Source of the DNA: Alphaproteobacteria bacterium
GTDB lineage: Bacteria > Pseudomonadota > Alphaproteobacteria > Bin95
Direction: 5' to 3'
Assembly (NCBI GenBank): GCA_029978325.1
Contig: JAPOJR010000006.1
Coordinates: 1-50,810 of the forward strand
DNA: 50,810 nt
Part shown: one piece after another, positions 7,726 to 15,678 of the stretch
Layout of the letters: every line of letters starts with the position of its first letter
How positions within the stretch are numbered: the first letter of the stretch is position 1
The notes under the pieces: model-generated
The model's database searches: none
Told to the model about the DNA's origin: nothing
What the model saw: only the letters and a program-made list of their open reading frames with translations
Translations under genes and position numbers: made by a program

Positions 7726-8382
7726 CTAGTGTCCGGCCAAACCTGCCAAGGCGGCCCGATCGGTTAGCACAATGGTTCCCCGAGACTGGCTGACCCAGCC
7801 GCGGCGCTGGAATTCGTGCATCTGCCGCGAGATCACTTCGCGTGCGCTGCCCAACTCCGTTGCCAGTTGCTGGTGCGTCGCCTTTATTTCACGCAGGCCA
7901 GCCCCCATTGCGATCAGACGGGCGGCGAGCCGTACGTCGATGCGCCCAAAGGCGACCTCGTCGATTACCCGGAACAGGTCGGTGATCCGCCGGGAATAGG
8001 CATTGAATACAAATGTGCGGAATTCTCCGGACTGCGCCATCAGTTCATCGAAAACAGTCCGCGGGATAGCCACGGCTTCAACGGCGGTTTCCGCTTCTCC
8101 CTGAGCGGAATATTCCTCGTTCGCTAACAGGCAGGCCGTGGTCAGTACACAGCTTTGCCCGGCCTCGACTCGATAAAGAACGATTTCCCGGCCAGTTTCG
8201 GAAGTCTGATGGACCCGCACGGTCCCCTCCAGCAGCAACAGCAGATAGTCCGGCGATTTTCCCGGGCCGAAGATTATGTGGCCCGCGGGCGCGTGAACAA
8301 CCTGGCTGCGGCTGACCAACAAGTCGCGGATCGCCTTGGGCAAGCAGGCAAGCCCCTCAAAACGCTCGATCCACTCCGTCAT
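7726..8382 (-). CDS. Crp/Fnr family transcriptional regulator
   Basis: Regulator of about 218 residues with an N-terminal cyclic nucleotide-binding-like beta-roll (VVHAPAGHIIFGPGKSPDYL, then TVRVHQTSETGREIVLYRV) and a C-terminal winged helix (HQQLATELGSAREVISRQM). No N-terminal cluster of cysteines as in Fnr is present, so oxygen sensing by an iron-sulfur cluster is unlikely. A redox, heme or persulfide signal is possible. The ATG at 8382 is chosen because GGAGGAG lies just upstream. It reads into the DUF2892, persulfide dioxygenase-like and SulP genes and is probably their regulator. An IS3 element sits 98 bp upstream of its start and may have replaced its promoter. Confidence 0.93.
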   Translation of the reverse strand: MTEWIERFEGLACLPKAIRDLLVSRSQVVHAPAGHIIFGPGKSPDYLLLLLEGTVRVHQTSETGREIVLYRVEAGQSCVLTTACLLANEEYSAQGEAETAVEAVAIPRTVFDELMAQSGEFRTFVFNAYSRRITDLFRVIDEVAFGRIDVRLAARLIAMGAGLREIKATHQQLATELGSAREVISRQMHEFQRRGWVSQSRGTIVLTDRAALAGLAGH

Positions 8383-8579
8383 CCGCTCCTCCGCCATGTC
8401 GTCCGAGGCGCACTTGCCGAGCCGGCACGCGCCGCCGTCTTGGAACCGGGCGTACAATAGCGGGCTTCACCCGCCCGGTATGAGCCATTTTTTTGAGACA
8501 GCATTTCAGACCTTCCCCCGGTATACAGTTTCCTGAGACATCGATTTGAGCGATAGCGGCTCCCTGAAAGGAGGGAGTC

Positions 8580-8963
8580 ATGACAGAGGAACGAAGCACG
8601 AAGGCGGGCTTGACGGAGCGCGCCCAACACGCTGGCGACGGCAAGCCCGCCGCGCCGCGGCAGCGGCGCCTGTCGGCCCAGATGAAACGCGACGCTGTCC
8701 TGCGGGTTCTGCGAGGTGAGGACCTGGAATTGGTCAGCCGGGACATCGGTACGACCGCTGCCGACCTTAGCTGCTGGCGCGACAGTTTTCTGGAAGCAGG
8801 CGCCGCGTCCCTGAAGACCCGTCCCGAGGACGGCAGGGATCGGGAGTTGAAGGCCATGCGGGAGAAGATCGGCGCCATGACGATGGCGAACGAACTGCTG
8901 GAAGCGAAGATCGAACGCCTGGAGGCCGGCGCGCCTTTTCGTCTGCGGAGGTCGAAGCGATGA
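8580..8963 (+). CDS. IS3-family transposase OrfA (HTH protein)
   Basis: DNA-binding subunit of 127 residues. A helix-turn-helix (RDAVLRVLRGEDLELVSRDI) is followed by a leucine-rich coiled coil (ANELLEAKIERLE) used for dimer formation in IS3 elements. The start has GGAGG nearby (AAAGGAGGGAGTC). It ends in TGA that overlaps the orfB ATG as ATGA. The frame relation to orfB is -1, as in IS3 elements that make a fused OrfAB by frameshifting, but I see no clear slippery heptamer. Confidence 0.92.
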   Translation: MTEERSTKAGLTERAQHAGDGKPAAPRQRRLSAQMKRDAVLRVLRGEDLELVSRDIGTTAADLSCWRDSFLEAGAASLKTRPEDGRDRELKAMREKIGAMTMANELLEAKIERLEAGAPFRLRRSKR

Positions 8964-9856
8964 GCCGGACGCACTCGCCCTCCGCGACACGCCCCTACGG
9001 TCTGGCTCGGGTCTGCCGCGTCTGGCGGTGTGGCCGGTCGACGGTCTACCGGCATCGCCAGTCCGAGGCCGGGCCGACCCCACCGTACCGCCGCCCCGGA
9101 CCGCAAGGGCCGATGTCCGATGCCGCTTTGGCCGAACGCATCGCCAGGCTGCTTACCGACAGTCCCTTCCATGGCGAAGGCTACAGAAAGGTCTGGGCCC
9201 GCCTTCGCTATGCCGGGGTCCGAACCAGTCCGCGCCGGGTGCTGCGGGTCATGCGCGAGCAGGGCCTGCTGGTGCATCAGCGTCCGGGATCGCCACGCGG
9301 CCCGCGGGCGCATGATGGCACCATCACCTGCAAGACGGTGGACGAGATGTGGGGCACCGACATGACCGCTGTCGCCACCGGCGAAGGGCAGGCCGCGGTG
9401 TTCATCGCCGTCGATCACTGCTCGGCCGAATGCCTTGGCGTGCACGCGAGCCTCTCTGCCAGCCGCTACGAAGCGCTGGAGCCGGTCCGCCAGGCCGTGC
9501 GCCACAGCTTTGGTGTCTTCGGTCAGCAGGTCGCCAGCGGCCTGAAAATCCGACACGATCATGGCAGCCAGTACATGAGCCGGGACTTTCAGAAGGAGCT
9601 GGCGTTCATCGGCGCAGAGAGCTCGCCGGCCTTTGTCCGCGCGCCTGAAGGCAATGGTTGCGCCGAACGATTCATCCGCACGCTCAAGGAAAATCTGCTC
9701 TGGGTTCGATGGTTCGAAACGATCGAGGACCTGCGCAACGCTCTGCTGGAATTCCAGCGCACCTATAACGAACACTGGCTCATCGAACGCCACGGCCACC
9801 GCCCGCCGGCAGACATCCGACGAGACCAAAGCCTCAACACCCAACTCGCCGCTTAA
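8960..9856 (+). CDS. IS3-family transposase OrfB (DDE integrase core)
   Basis: Catalytic transposase of 298 residues with the rve fold. The DDE triad is visible in WGTDMTAV, RHDHGSQYMS and GCAERFIRTLKEN, with the usual K seven residues after E. An N-terminal HTH-like region is followed by a region (FHGEGYRKVWARLRYAGVRTSPRRV) typical of the family. GGAGG lies 7 nt before its ATG, so OrfB can be translated on its own by coupling to orfA. It is intact. Confidence 0.95.
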   Translation: MSRTHSPSATRPYGLARVCRVWRCGRSTVYRHRQSEAGPTPPYRRPGPQGPMSDAALAERIARLLTDSPFHGEGYRKVWARLRYAGVRTSPRRVLRVMREQGLLVHQRPGSPRGPRAHDGTITCKTVDEMWGTDMTAVATGEGQAAVFIAVDHCSAECLGVHASLSASRYEALEPVRQAVRHSFGVFGQQVASGLKIRHDHGSQYMSRDFQKELAFIGAESSPAFVRAPEGNGCAERFIRTLKENLLWVRWFETIEDLRNALLEFQRTYNEHWLIERHGHRPPADIRRDQSLNTQLAA

Positions 9857-9895
9857 GCCCAGTTCAATGTCTCATAATTGTGGACCAATACAACC

Positions 9896-9958
9896 TAGAG
9901 CATCGCCCGATCAAATTGAATCGCCGGGGCGATCAATTTATTGGGGTAAGATGCTCTA
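9896..9958. repeat. palindromic repeat TAGAGCATC...GATGCTCTA
   Basis: TAGAGCATC (9896-9904) and GATGCTCTA (9950-9958) are perfect inverted arms, with an inner dyad around the CGCC/GGCG bases. It lies directly right of the IS element, beside a second palindrome of related sequence. It is a REP/MITE-like element of the AGAGCA type frequent in alphaproteobacterial intergenic regions. Confidence 0.6.
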
Positions 9959-9968
9959 ATAATTAGAT

Positions 9969-10013
9969 TTAGAGCAGATTTACCAGATCCAATCGGATCG
10001 GGATCTGCTCTAA
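9969..10013. repeat. palindromic repeat TTAGAGCAGAT...ATCTGCTCTAA
   Basis: Perfect 11-bp inverted arms at 9969-9979 and 10003-10013, with an inner GATCC/GGATC pair. It shares the AGAGCA core with the palindrome just to its left. The two may be copies of one mobile palindromic family, or the second may act as a 3' hairpin for the MFS gene ending at 10143. Confidence 0.6.
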
Positions 10014-10142
10014 CCAGACGGCGCTCCAGTTTCCATTTCGACCCGAAGACTAATGATAGGACAGAAGGCGTTCCGGCGGGACAACATCGCTGGAATAGCG
10101 CCGGCAAACCTTGGTCTTTTACCAGGGCAGCGAACCGAACCG

Positions 10143-11678
10143 TTACTGTTGCTCCGATGGCCGCCGCAGAAGCAGAGCCAGCGGGACCGCGGCAGCCGCT
10201 GTCAGAGCCATCATCAGGAATGCGTTGATATAGCCTACCATCGCTGCCTGCCGGTCGATTTCGCCGGAAAGCCCCATCAGGCCTGCGACTGAACCCAGGT
10301 CCCAACTCTCCAACGTTCCGGGGTAGTTGGTGACGAACCGGAATGGCGTAATGAATTCCGTAAGCTCTGAGTAACTGATCGACTTGCTTTGCAAAAACAC
10401 CAAAACCGACATAGAAATGAACAGGCTCGAGCCGAAATTTCGGGTCATCGTGAACACGGCCGACCCTTCAGTAATATGGTCCCGCGACAAGGTCGAAAAT
10501 GCCATGACCGCCATGGGCGTGAAAACAACGCTGTTGCCCAAGCCCATCAAAAAGTGGCTCCAGAAAATAGCGGTCTCCGTCACGTTGATATCGAATTGCG
10601 ACATCCAGAAACTGCCCGCCGCCTGGATGGCAAAACCAGCGGCAATTGCGAACCGGGGTGCTATGCGGGTGAGTTGGGAGATAAACAAAAAGGCCGTCCA
10701 GTTACCGAGACCGCGTGCGGCTATCAATGTGCTGATCGCATCTTCAGGATAACCGCGCAGATCGTGGAGCAGCGTCGGAAATAGCACCAGACTCGTGAAA
10801 CTCAGCATACCGACAATGAATGCGATAAATGTGCCGACTGCAAAATTCCGGTCCAGCAAGAGCGAGGGGTTCAAAAACGGCTGTTCGGCCGTCATGCATT
10901 GCACGATGAACATCCAGAACGACAGCCCGCCCAGGAACGTGCAGGCAATGATGACTGGCGATTCGAACCAATCGAGCTTCTGCCCACGGTCAAACACCAG
11001 CTGCGCACACAGCAGGGCGCAGGCCAGCGCCAGGAATCCAAGCCAGTCGAACCGCAGTTTCTTCAGTGTGGTGTGCGAGCGCAGCGCCACCCAGATGCAA
11101 ATGAGCGTAAGAATGCCCGGCGGCACAATCATCAGGAAAGCTGCCCGCCAGTTCCAGGCTTCGGTCGCCATCGCACCAAGGATCGGCCCTACCACCGGCC
11201 CAAACACCGAACCCACACCCCACATCACCAAGGCAAACGGCTGCAAGTGCCGCGGGAATGTTGCCAGCAAAATCGCCTGTCCCAGCGGCGCAATGGGCGC
11301 CCCGAATGCACCCTGCATCACCCGGGCAAAGATCAAGGTCTCAAGATTGTTGGCAAGCCCACAAACCGCCGACGCCAGAGTAAAGCCCGCAACTGTGCCA
11401 AACAGCATATTGCGCCACCCGAACCGCCCGGCCAACCAGGCCGTCAGCGGCGTGACGATAGCCGTCGCCATTAAATTCAAGGTGATAACCCAGGAAATCT
11501 CGTCCTGTGTCGCCGAAAGCGCTCCCCGCACCTGCGGCAGTACGAGGTTCGCAATGGTAATGGTCATGCTGAACAGCATGTTGGACAATTGGATCATGAC
11601 CAGGATCAGCCATTGCGCACCTGTCAATTCCATGAACGCGAACCGTCTGGGACTCACAGACGCGGTGGTGCTGGTCAT
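10143..11678 (-). CDS. DHA2 family MFS transporter (EmrB/QacA type)
   Basis: Inner-membrane drug:proton antiporter-like protein of 511 residues with about 14 predicted helices, the DHA2 number. Visible motifs are LAGRFGWRNM after helix 2 (motif A) and GPVVGPILGAMATEAWNWRA (motif C plus the DHA2 WNWRA turn). EmrB proteins usually pair with an HlyD-like membrane fusion protein, but none is adjacent. The gene stands alone between the palindromic repeats and the HMG-CoA lyase gene. The ATG has GAGG about 10 bases upstream. Substrate unknown. Confidence 0.92.
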   Translation of the reverse strand: MTSTTASVSPRRFAFMELTGAQWLILVMIQLSNMLFSMTITIANLVLPQVRGALSATQDEISWVITLNLMATAIVTPLTAWLAGRFGWRNMLFGTVAGFTLASAVCGLANNLETLIFARVMQGAFGAPIAPLGQAILLATFPRHLQPFALVMWGVGSVFGPVVGPILGAMATEAWNWRAAFLMIVPPGILTLICIWVALRSHTTLKKLRFDWLGFLALACALLCAQLVFDRGQKLDWFESPVIIACTFLGGLSFWMFIVQCMTAEQPFLNPSLLLDRNFAVGTFIAFIVGMLSFTSLVLFPTLLHDLRGYPEDAISTLIAARGLGNWTAFLFISQLTRIAPRFAIAAGFAIQAAGSFWMSQFDINVTETAIFWSHFLMGLGNSVVFTPMAVMAFSTLSRDHITEGSAVFTMTRNFGSSLFISMSVLVFLQSKSISYSELTEFITPFRFVTNYPGTLESWDLGSVAGLMGLSGEIDRQAAMVGYINAFLMMALTAAAAVPLALLLRRPSEQQ

Positions 11679-11875
11679 GCGGCAGCCTCAAACGGACCTG
11701 GCCAATGGCGCTAACGATTTAGCCCCGAGATCATATTAAGAGCCTCGCGCCGCCAATCTGCCAAGCGAATGTTGGTCGTGATTTACGGAAATTCCCGGTG
11801 AAGCGGCCGCCGGTTTTAGCCGGGAGGGCACGCGGTCTCCGAATCGCAAACTTCCCGCCGCTCAACAGGGATGCA

Positions 11876-12799
11876 TCACGCCGCCCGCGCCAGCCCCAAT
11901 GCCGTTTCGCGCGGCATCTTGCGGACATGGCTCGCCTCCAGCGCGCCGGGGATGGCGGCGGCGATATCGCTGGCTTCCAGGAGTTTCTCCAGGTCGATGC
12001 CGGTCTCGATTCCCATGCGGTCCATGAGGTAGACCACGTCCTCGCTGGGGATGTTGCCGGACGCGCCGGGCGCATAGGGGCAACCGCCGAGGCCGGCCAC
12101 CGAGACATCAAAGCTGCGCAGTCCCGCCTCCATCCCGGCCAGAATATTGGCGACGCCGAAGCCGGAGGTGTCGTGCCCGTGGAAGATGAACGTGGCGTCG
12201 CTGCCGAATTGCGCCAGAGCCTGCTCCGCCAGCGACTTGACCTTGACCGGCAGCGCCATGCCGGTGGTATCGGACAAAGCAAACTCCAGGCCCGGCCGGA
12301 TTTTCAGCATTTTCTCGATATTGCCGAGCACCACCCGCTCCGGCGTCAGTCCCTCGAACGGGCAGTGGAAGGAGGTGGCAAGGCCGATGCGCAGCGTCAG
12401 CTTCCGCTCCGGATCGACCTCGTTCAGCAGATAGTCGAGGTCGGCGATGGAGTCCGCCGTCGGCCGGCCGACATTGCTGTTGTTGTGGCCGTCGGTCATG
12501 GAGATCACCATCTCCAGGTCCATAATCCCATGGCTCGCCGCCCGGCGCGCGCCCTTGGAGTTCGGCACGAGCACCATGCCCGTCACGCCGTCAAGTGGCC
12601 CAAGGCCCTGCACCACCTCGTCCATATCGCGCATTTGCGGGATGGCCTTGGGGCTGACGAAAGAGCCGATCTCCATTCGCTTGAAGCCTGCCGCGGCGAG
12701 CGCCCGGATCAGGCGGATTTTCGTCTCCGTCGGCACATATTGCTTGATGTTTTGCAGGCCGTCGCGCGGGCCCACCTCGACGAGTTCGATCCGGTCCAT
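11876..12799 (-). CDS. hydroxymethylglutaryl-CoA lyase
   Basis: Enzyme of 307 residues that cleaves 3-hydroxy-3-methylglutaryl-CoA to acetoacetate and acetyl-CoA, the last step of leucine breakdown. Seen are the N-terminal EVGPRDGLQN, the metal site FHGHD (207-210) and the signature GLGGCPYAPGASGN with catalytic C240 in a TIM barrel. The length fits the family. It is divergently transcribed from a CaiB/BaiF CoA-transferase, 77 bp apart. The close relative citramalyl-CoA lyase cannot be fully excluded, because the neighbour is a CoA-transferase rather than methylglutaconyl-CoA hydratase. Confidence 0.93.
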   Translation of the reverse strand: MDRIELVEVGPRDGLQNIKQYVPTETKIRLIRALAAAGFKRMEIGSFVSPKAIPQMRDMDEVVQGLGPLDGVTGMVLVPNSKGARRAASHGIMDLEMVISMTDGHNNSNVGRPTADSIADLDYLLNEVDPERKLTLRIGLATSFHCPFEGLTPERVVLGNIEKMLKIRPGLEFALSDTTGMALPVKVKSLAEQALAQFGSDATFIFHGHDTSGFGVANILAGMEAGLRSFDVSVAGLGGCPYAPGASGNIPSEDVVYLMDRMGIETGIDLEKLLEASDIAAAIPGALEASHVRKMPRETALGLARAA

Positions 12800-12876
12800 G
12801 GGGCTCTGCCTCGCTTGTCAAAAAGAGTGTGACGTGGTGTTTAGCCGAAACTGCTCGCTTTCGCCAACAGGACGCC

Positions 12877-14055
12877 ATGACTGAAGCAATACCCGGCCAA
12901 CCGCTTGCCGGCTACCGCGTTATCGACCTCTCCCGCGTGCTCTCAGGCCCGTTCCTGACGCAAATCTTGGGCGACCTCGGCGCAGATGTGATCAAGGTGG
13001 AGGCGGATGTCGGCGACACCGTGCGCAACCAGGGCGACCAGGTGGACGGCTTCAGCTGGTATTTCGCAGGCTTCAACCGCAATAAACGCTCCATTGTGCT
13101 CGACCTGAAAACGCCGGAGGGCAAGGCAGCGCTGGAGGCGCTGATCCGCACCGGCGACGTGCTGGTCGATAATTTCCGCCCCGGCGTGCTGGCCCGCCTG
13201 GGCTTCGGGCCGGAGCGGCTGGAGGAGTTGAGGCCCGGCCTCATCACGTGCGCGGTGACGGGCTTTGGCGCCGACGGCCCCTACCGCGACCGCCCGGCCT
13301 TTGACTTCATCGCGCAGGCCATGAGCGGCTTCATGAGTCCCAGGGGGCGAGAAGCCGCCCCGCCGCTACGCTCCGGCCTGCCGATCAGCGACCTGGTGAC
13401 CGGCATGTATGGCGCGCTGGGTGTGACGGCGGCGCTGCTGCGGCGAGAGCGCAGCCCGAACGCGAGTGCGGGTGAGCATGTGGACGTGAGTCTCACCAAC
13501 TCCATGATCAGCCTGCTGGCCTATCTGGCGAGCAATTACTTCGCCAGCGGCCGGGTCACGCCACGCTCCGGCAACGACCACCCGATCGCCGCGCCCTATG
13601 GCCTGTTCGAGACCGCCGACGACCCCATTGCGGTCGCGCCCAACGACGACGCGTTCTTCGGCCGCCTGATGGACGCGCTGGATTTGCCCGCGATGAAAAG
13701 CGATCCTGATTTTGCCAGCAACCATCTGCGCGTCGCCAATCGCGAGCGGCTGAACCGGGCCGTGCTCGATCGACTGGCGACGGCAGGGGCCGCGCATTGG
13801 ATCGAGAAGCTGAATGCCGCCGGCGTGCCGTGCAGCCGCGTCAACGACGTCGCCGGCGTCTTCGCCGACCCGCAGGTGCAGTCCCAAGAGATGGCGCTGG
13901 AGATCGAGCACCCCGCCCACGGCCCCATGACCGTGCTCGGCTTCCCGATGAAGTTCCGCGAGGCCCCCTGCGAGGTGCGCACGCACCCGCCAGACCTGGG
14001 GGAGCACACGGACGAAATCCTGGCTGAGTTGGGGCTCTCTCCGAAAAACCCTTAG
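12877..14055 (+). CDS. CaiB/BaiF (class III) CoA-transferase
   Basis: Moves CoA between acyl donors and carboxylic acids by the class III mechanism. Of about 392 residues; it begins GYRVIDLSRVLSGPF...GADVIKVE, a family hallmark. The nucleophilic aspartate is D143 in RPAFDFIAQAMSG. Complete C-terminal region. I start at the second ATG (12877); the first at 12829 adds 16 atypical residues. Being divergent from HMG-CoA lyase, it may activate hydroxymethylglutarate, itaconate or a related diacid using succinyl-CoA, but this is inference. Formyl-CoA transferase is the prototype, not necessarily the function. Confidence 0.93.
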   Translation: MTEAIPGQPLAGYRVIDLSRVLSGPFLTQILGDLGADVIKVEADVGDTVRNQGDQVDGFSWYFAGFNRNKRSIVLDLKTPEGKAALEALIRTGDVLVDNFRPGVLARLGFGPERLEELRPGLITCAVTGFGADGPYRDRPAFDFIAQAMSGFMSPRGREAAPPLRSGLPISDLVTGMYGALGVTAALLRRERSPNASAGEHVDVSLTNSMISLLAYLASNYFASGRVTPRSGNDHPIAAPYGLFETADDPIAVAPNDDAFFGRLMDALDLPAMKSDPDFASNHLRVANRERLNRAVLDRLATAGAAHWIEKLNAAGVPCSRVNDVAGVFADPQVQSQEMALEIEHPAHGPMTVLGFPMKFREAPCEVRTHPPDLGEHTDEILAELGLSPKNP

Positions 14056-14462
14056 CCCCCCATCTTTCAGCCCTCCCCCTTCAGCCTGAGGTGCGAGGGC
14101 AACGCCCGAGCCTCGAAGGCGGAGTTCCGCTCAATGCCCCCTTCGAGACGGCGCTTCGCGCCTCCTCAGGGTGAAGGGGAGAGAGTATGCCCGCACCGGA
14201 AGCCCCCCATCTTTCAGCCCTCCCCCTTCGGCCTGAGGTGCGAGGGCAACGCCCGAGCCTCGAAGGCGGAGTTCCGCGCACAGCCCCCTTCGAGACGGCG
14301 CTCCGCGCCTCCTCAGGGTGAAGGGAGGGGAAGACGGCCCGCACCGGAAGCCCCCAATCCCTCAGCCCTCCCCCTTCAGCCTGAGGTGCGAGGGCAACGC
14401 CCGAGCCTCGAAGGCGGAGCGCCGCACGCTGCCCCCTTCGAGACGGCGCTTCGCGCCTCCTT
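14056..14462. repeat. three tandem copies of a ~147-bp palindromic repeat
   Basis: Copies begin near 14056, 14203 and 14350. Each has a left arm CCCTTCAGCCTGAGG, an inner dyad around GAGCCTCGAAGG/CCTTCGAGAC, and a right arm CCTCAGGGTGAAGGG. The third copy stops after its inner part, where sequence switches to a fragment of an SMP-30 gene. Related single copies lie at 40337-40450 and 47045-47134. This fills the gap after the CoA-transferase stop and contains no gene; the open frames in it come from the palindromes. Confidence 0.9.
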
Positions 14463-14570
14463 GGCTCCTAGCAAGGCATCGGCGCGGATCGGATAGCGGG
14501 ATGTGCGCTGGCCCACGGTCTCGTTCACATAGAGCCACTCGCCGGAGGGATCGACGATGGCCTCGCTCAT
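14463..14570 (-). pseudogene. internal fragment of an SMP-30/gluconolactonase gene
   Basis: 36 codons reading SEAIVDPSGEWLYVNETVGQ and on to LLGA match the blade of the SMP-30/gluconolactonase beta-propeller that follows its active-site asparagine region. It begins exactly at the stop of the PEP-CTERM gene and runs straight into the palindromic repeat array, where the frame turns to repeat sequence. It is probably the middle of the same gene whose N-terminus lies at 15409-15633. Non-functional. Confidence 0.7.
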
Positions 14571-15205
14571 GATGCCGCGCGTCGCCGCATGACGAGGCCA
14601 AGGGCGGCGATGCCGGACACAATGCCGACCAGCGCCGACGGCTCCGGCGTCTGCACCAGGAAGCTGCCGATTTCCCTATCTGGCGAGCTGCGGTCGACTT
14701 CCGCGGCCGGAACATTGGCGGCAGCACGGGGCGGCGGCGGTGGTGCCTCGAGGACGTCCAATCTCACCCGAAGACGCGCGGTCAACTGGCTGTTCGCCGC
14801 GACGCCCGCCTCGCCGATCAGCCCTCTCGTACCGAACGATCCGTTCAGGTCCGCCAGGTCGGTCATACCGAGGAGGCCGATCAGGTCAGTCACCGCCGGC
14901 ACGTTTTCCTGCACACTGCCACCGTTGATCATCGGAATCCCAGCGTTGGTGTAGAGCGTCTCCACCTCCGCCGCCAATGCATAGCGGAAACCCTGAAAAT
15001 CACCGCCAGCCCCTAGCTCCGCCGTCACGTCGTCGAAGCTCTCCCCCAGCGAGGCGGTCAGGTCCAGCCAGCGCAGCCCGGTGTTGGTGTCCAGCGTGAT
15101 CGTGTTCGGACCGAAGCTGCTGTCCAGCGATATCAGCACCGCGTTGGCCGGTGCTGCAAACGTGGCCGCCGCCAGTGCCGCGGCGGCAAAAAAAGGCTTC
15201 ATCAT
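14567..15205 (-). CDS. PEP-CTERM sorting domain protein
   Basis: Secreted protein of about 212 residues. An N-terminal signal peptide (MMKPFFAAAALAAATFAAPANA) is followed by a mature part (ISLDSSFGPNTITLDTNTGL, LRWLDLTAS) of the kind annotated in PEP-CTERM proteins. The C-terminus PEPSALVGIVSGIAALG plus RRRAAS is the exosortase recognition and membrane anchor. No exosortase gene is in the window. The ATG at 15205 has GAGGGG seven bases upstream. The gene sits between the TauD tail and the SMP-30 fragment, as if inserted into a broken operon. Function beyond sorting is unknown. Confidence 0.88.
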   Translation of the reverse strand: MMKPFFAAAALAAATFAAPANAVLISLDSSFGPNTITLDTNTGLRWLDLTASLGESFDDVTAELGAGGDFQGFRYALAAEVETLYTNAGIPMINGGSVQENVPAVTDLIGLLGMTDLADLNGSFGTRGLIGEAGVAANSQLTARLRVRLDVLEAPPPPPRAAANVPAAEVDRSSPDREIGSFLVQTPEPSALVGIVSGIAALGLVMRRRAAS

Positions 15206-15233
15206 CGTAAATCCCCTCAATGGCATTATGAGT

Positions 15234-15408
15234 TCAGTAGGGCTTGTCGCCCAACAATTGTGTCCGCCACAATAGCCAGCGGTAGGTCGCCTGGAAAGAG
15301 TCGCGACGGTGAATAACGGCGCGGTTGTCCCACATCAGCATGTCGCCCACTCGCCAAGTTTGGCTCCAAGGCCGGATGGCGGGGCACCTGGCGGGTGGAA
15401 ACCGAAAT
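15234..15408 (-). pseudogene. C-terminal fragment of a TauD/TfdA-family dioxygenase
   Basis: The frame ends in WRVGDMLMWDNRAVIHRRD and LLWRTQLLGDKPY, the usual end of Fe(II)/2-oxoglutarate dioxygenases, including the second metal histidine (VIHRRD) and the 2-oxoglutarate arginine region. Upstream the frame loses likeness within 20 residues and joins the SMP-30 fragment. Only about 45 of an expected 280 or so residues remain, so it is a relic of a deletion. Confidence 0.8.
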
Positions 15409-15633
15409 CTAGATCCGGCCCTTGGCGTCGAGCCCGACAAAGTTGACAGGCGGCAGAGGCACGCCCTCGACCTCGCTCAAAAAAAGGCTCGCCTGGCCGT
15501 CCGGCTTAACGATGTTATAGCCGCCGCGCGCGTCGGAACAGAACAGGTCGCCGGACCGGGTCGCCAGAACGCATTCCGGGCGCTTCATGCCGCTGCCGAT
15601 GGCGGTGATCTGGTCTGGAGATAGCTTAAACAT
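15409..15633 (-). pseudogene. N-terminal fragment of an SMP-30/gluconolactonase gene
   Basis: Starts MFKLSPDQITAIGSGMKRPE with AAGGAAA upstream and continues through the first blade, with SEVEGVPLPPVNFVGLDAKG from a later blade. Compared with the family layout as I remember it, about 45 residues seem to be missing between these parts. The frame ends in TAG right after GRI, at the junction with the TauD tail. It is the last recognisable cistron of the catabolic operon starting at 19771, and most of its propeller is lost or displaced to 14463-14570. Confidence 0.75.
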
Positions 15634-15678
15634 AGTCGTTTCCTTCCATCCTCGCCGCAGAACGCCGCCAATCAACCG

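Larger units (their letters stand above)
8481..9887 (+). mobile_element. IS3-family insertion sequence, about 1.4 kb
   Basis: Contains orfA and orfB. Imperfect terminal inverted repeats are visible: the left end at 8481-8500 (TGAGCCA...TGAGACA) matches the reverse complement of the right end at 9868-9887 (TGGTCCA...TGAGACA) at 14 of 20 positions. Both start with TG. The flanking 3 bp are gta on the left and ata on the right, so no exact target duplication is seen. A second TGAGACAT copy at 8534 lies inside the left end. Both reading frames are intact, so the element may be active. Confidence 0.85.

Noticed and set aside
8930..8963. Programmed -1 frameshift site making OrfAB in the IS element
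   Set aside because: The frames are in -1 relation, but no clear slippery heptamer was found and orfB has its own GGAGG and ATGA start, so coupling is the simpler reading.
8357..9844. 495-codon minus-strand frame through the IS element
   Set aside because: Antisense of orfA and orfB; no recognisable domain.
14076..14572. Proline/arginine-rich open frames within the tandem repeats
   Set aside because: They are produced by the palindromic repeats in all frames and change with each copy.
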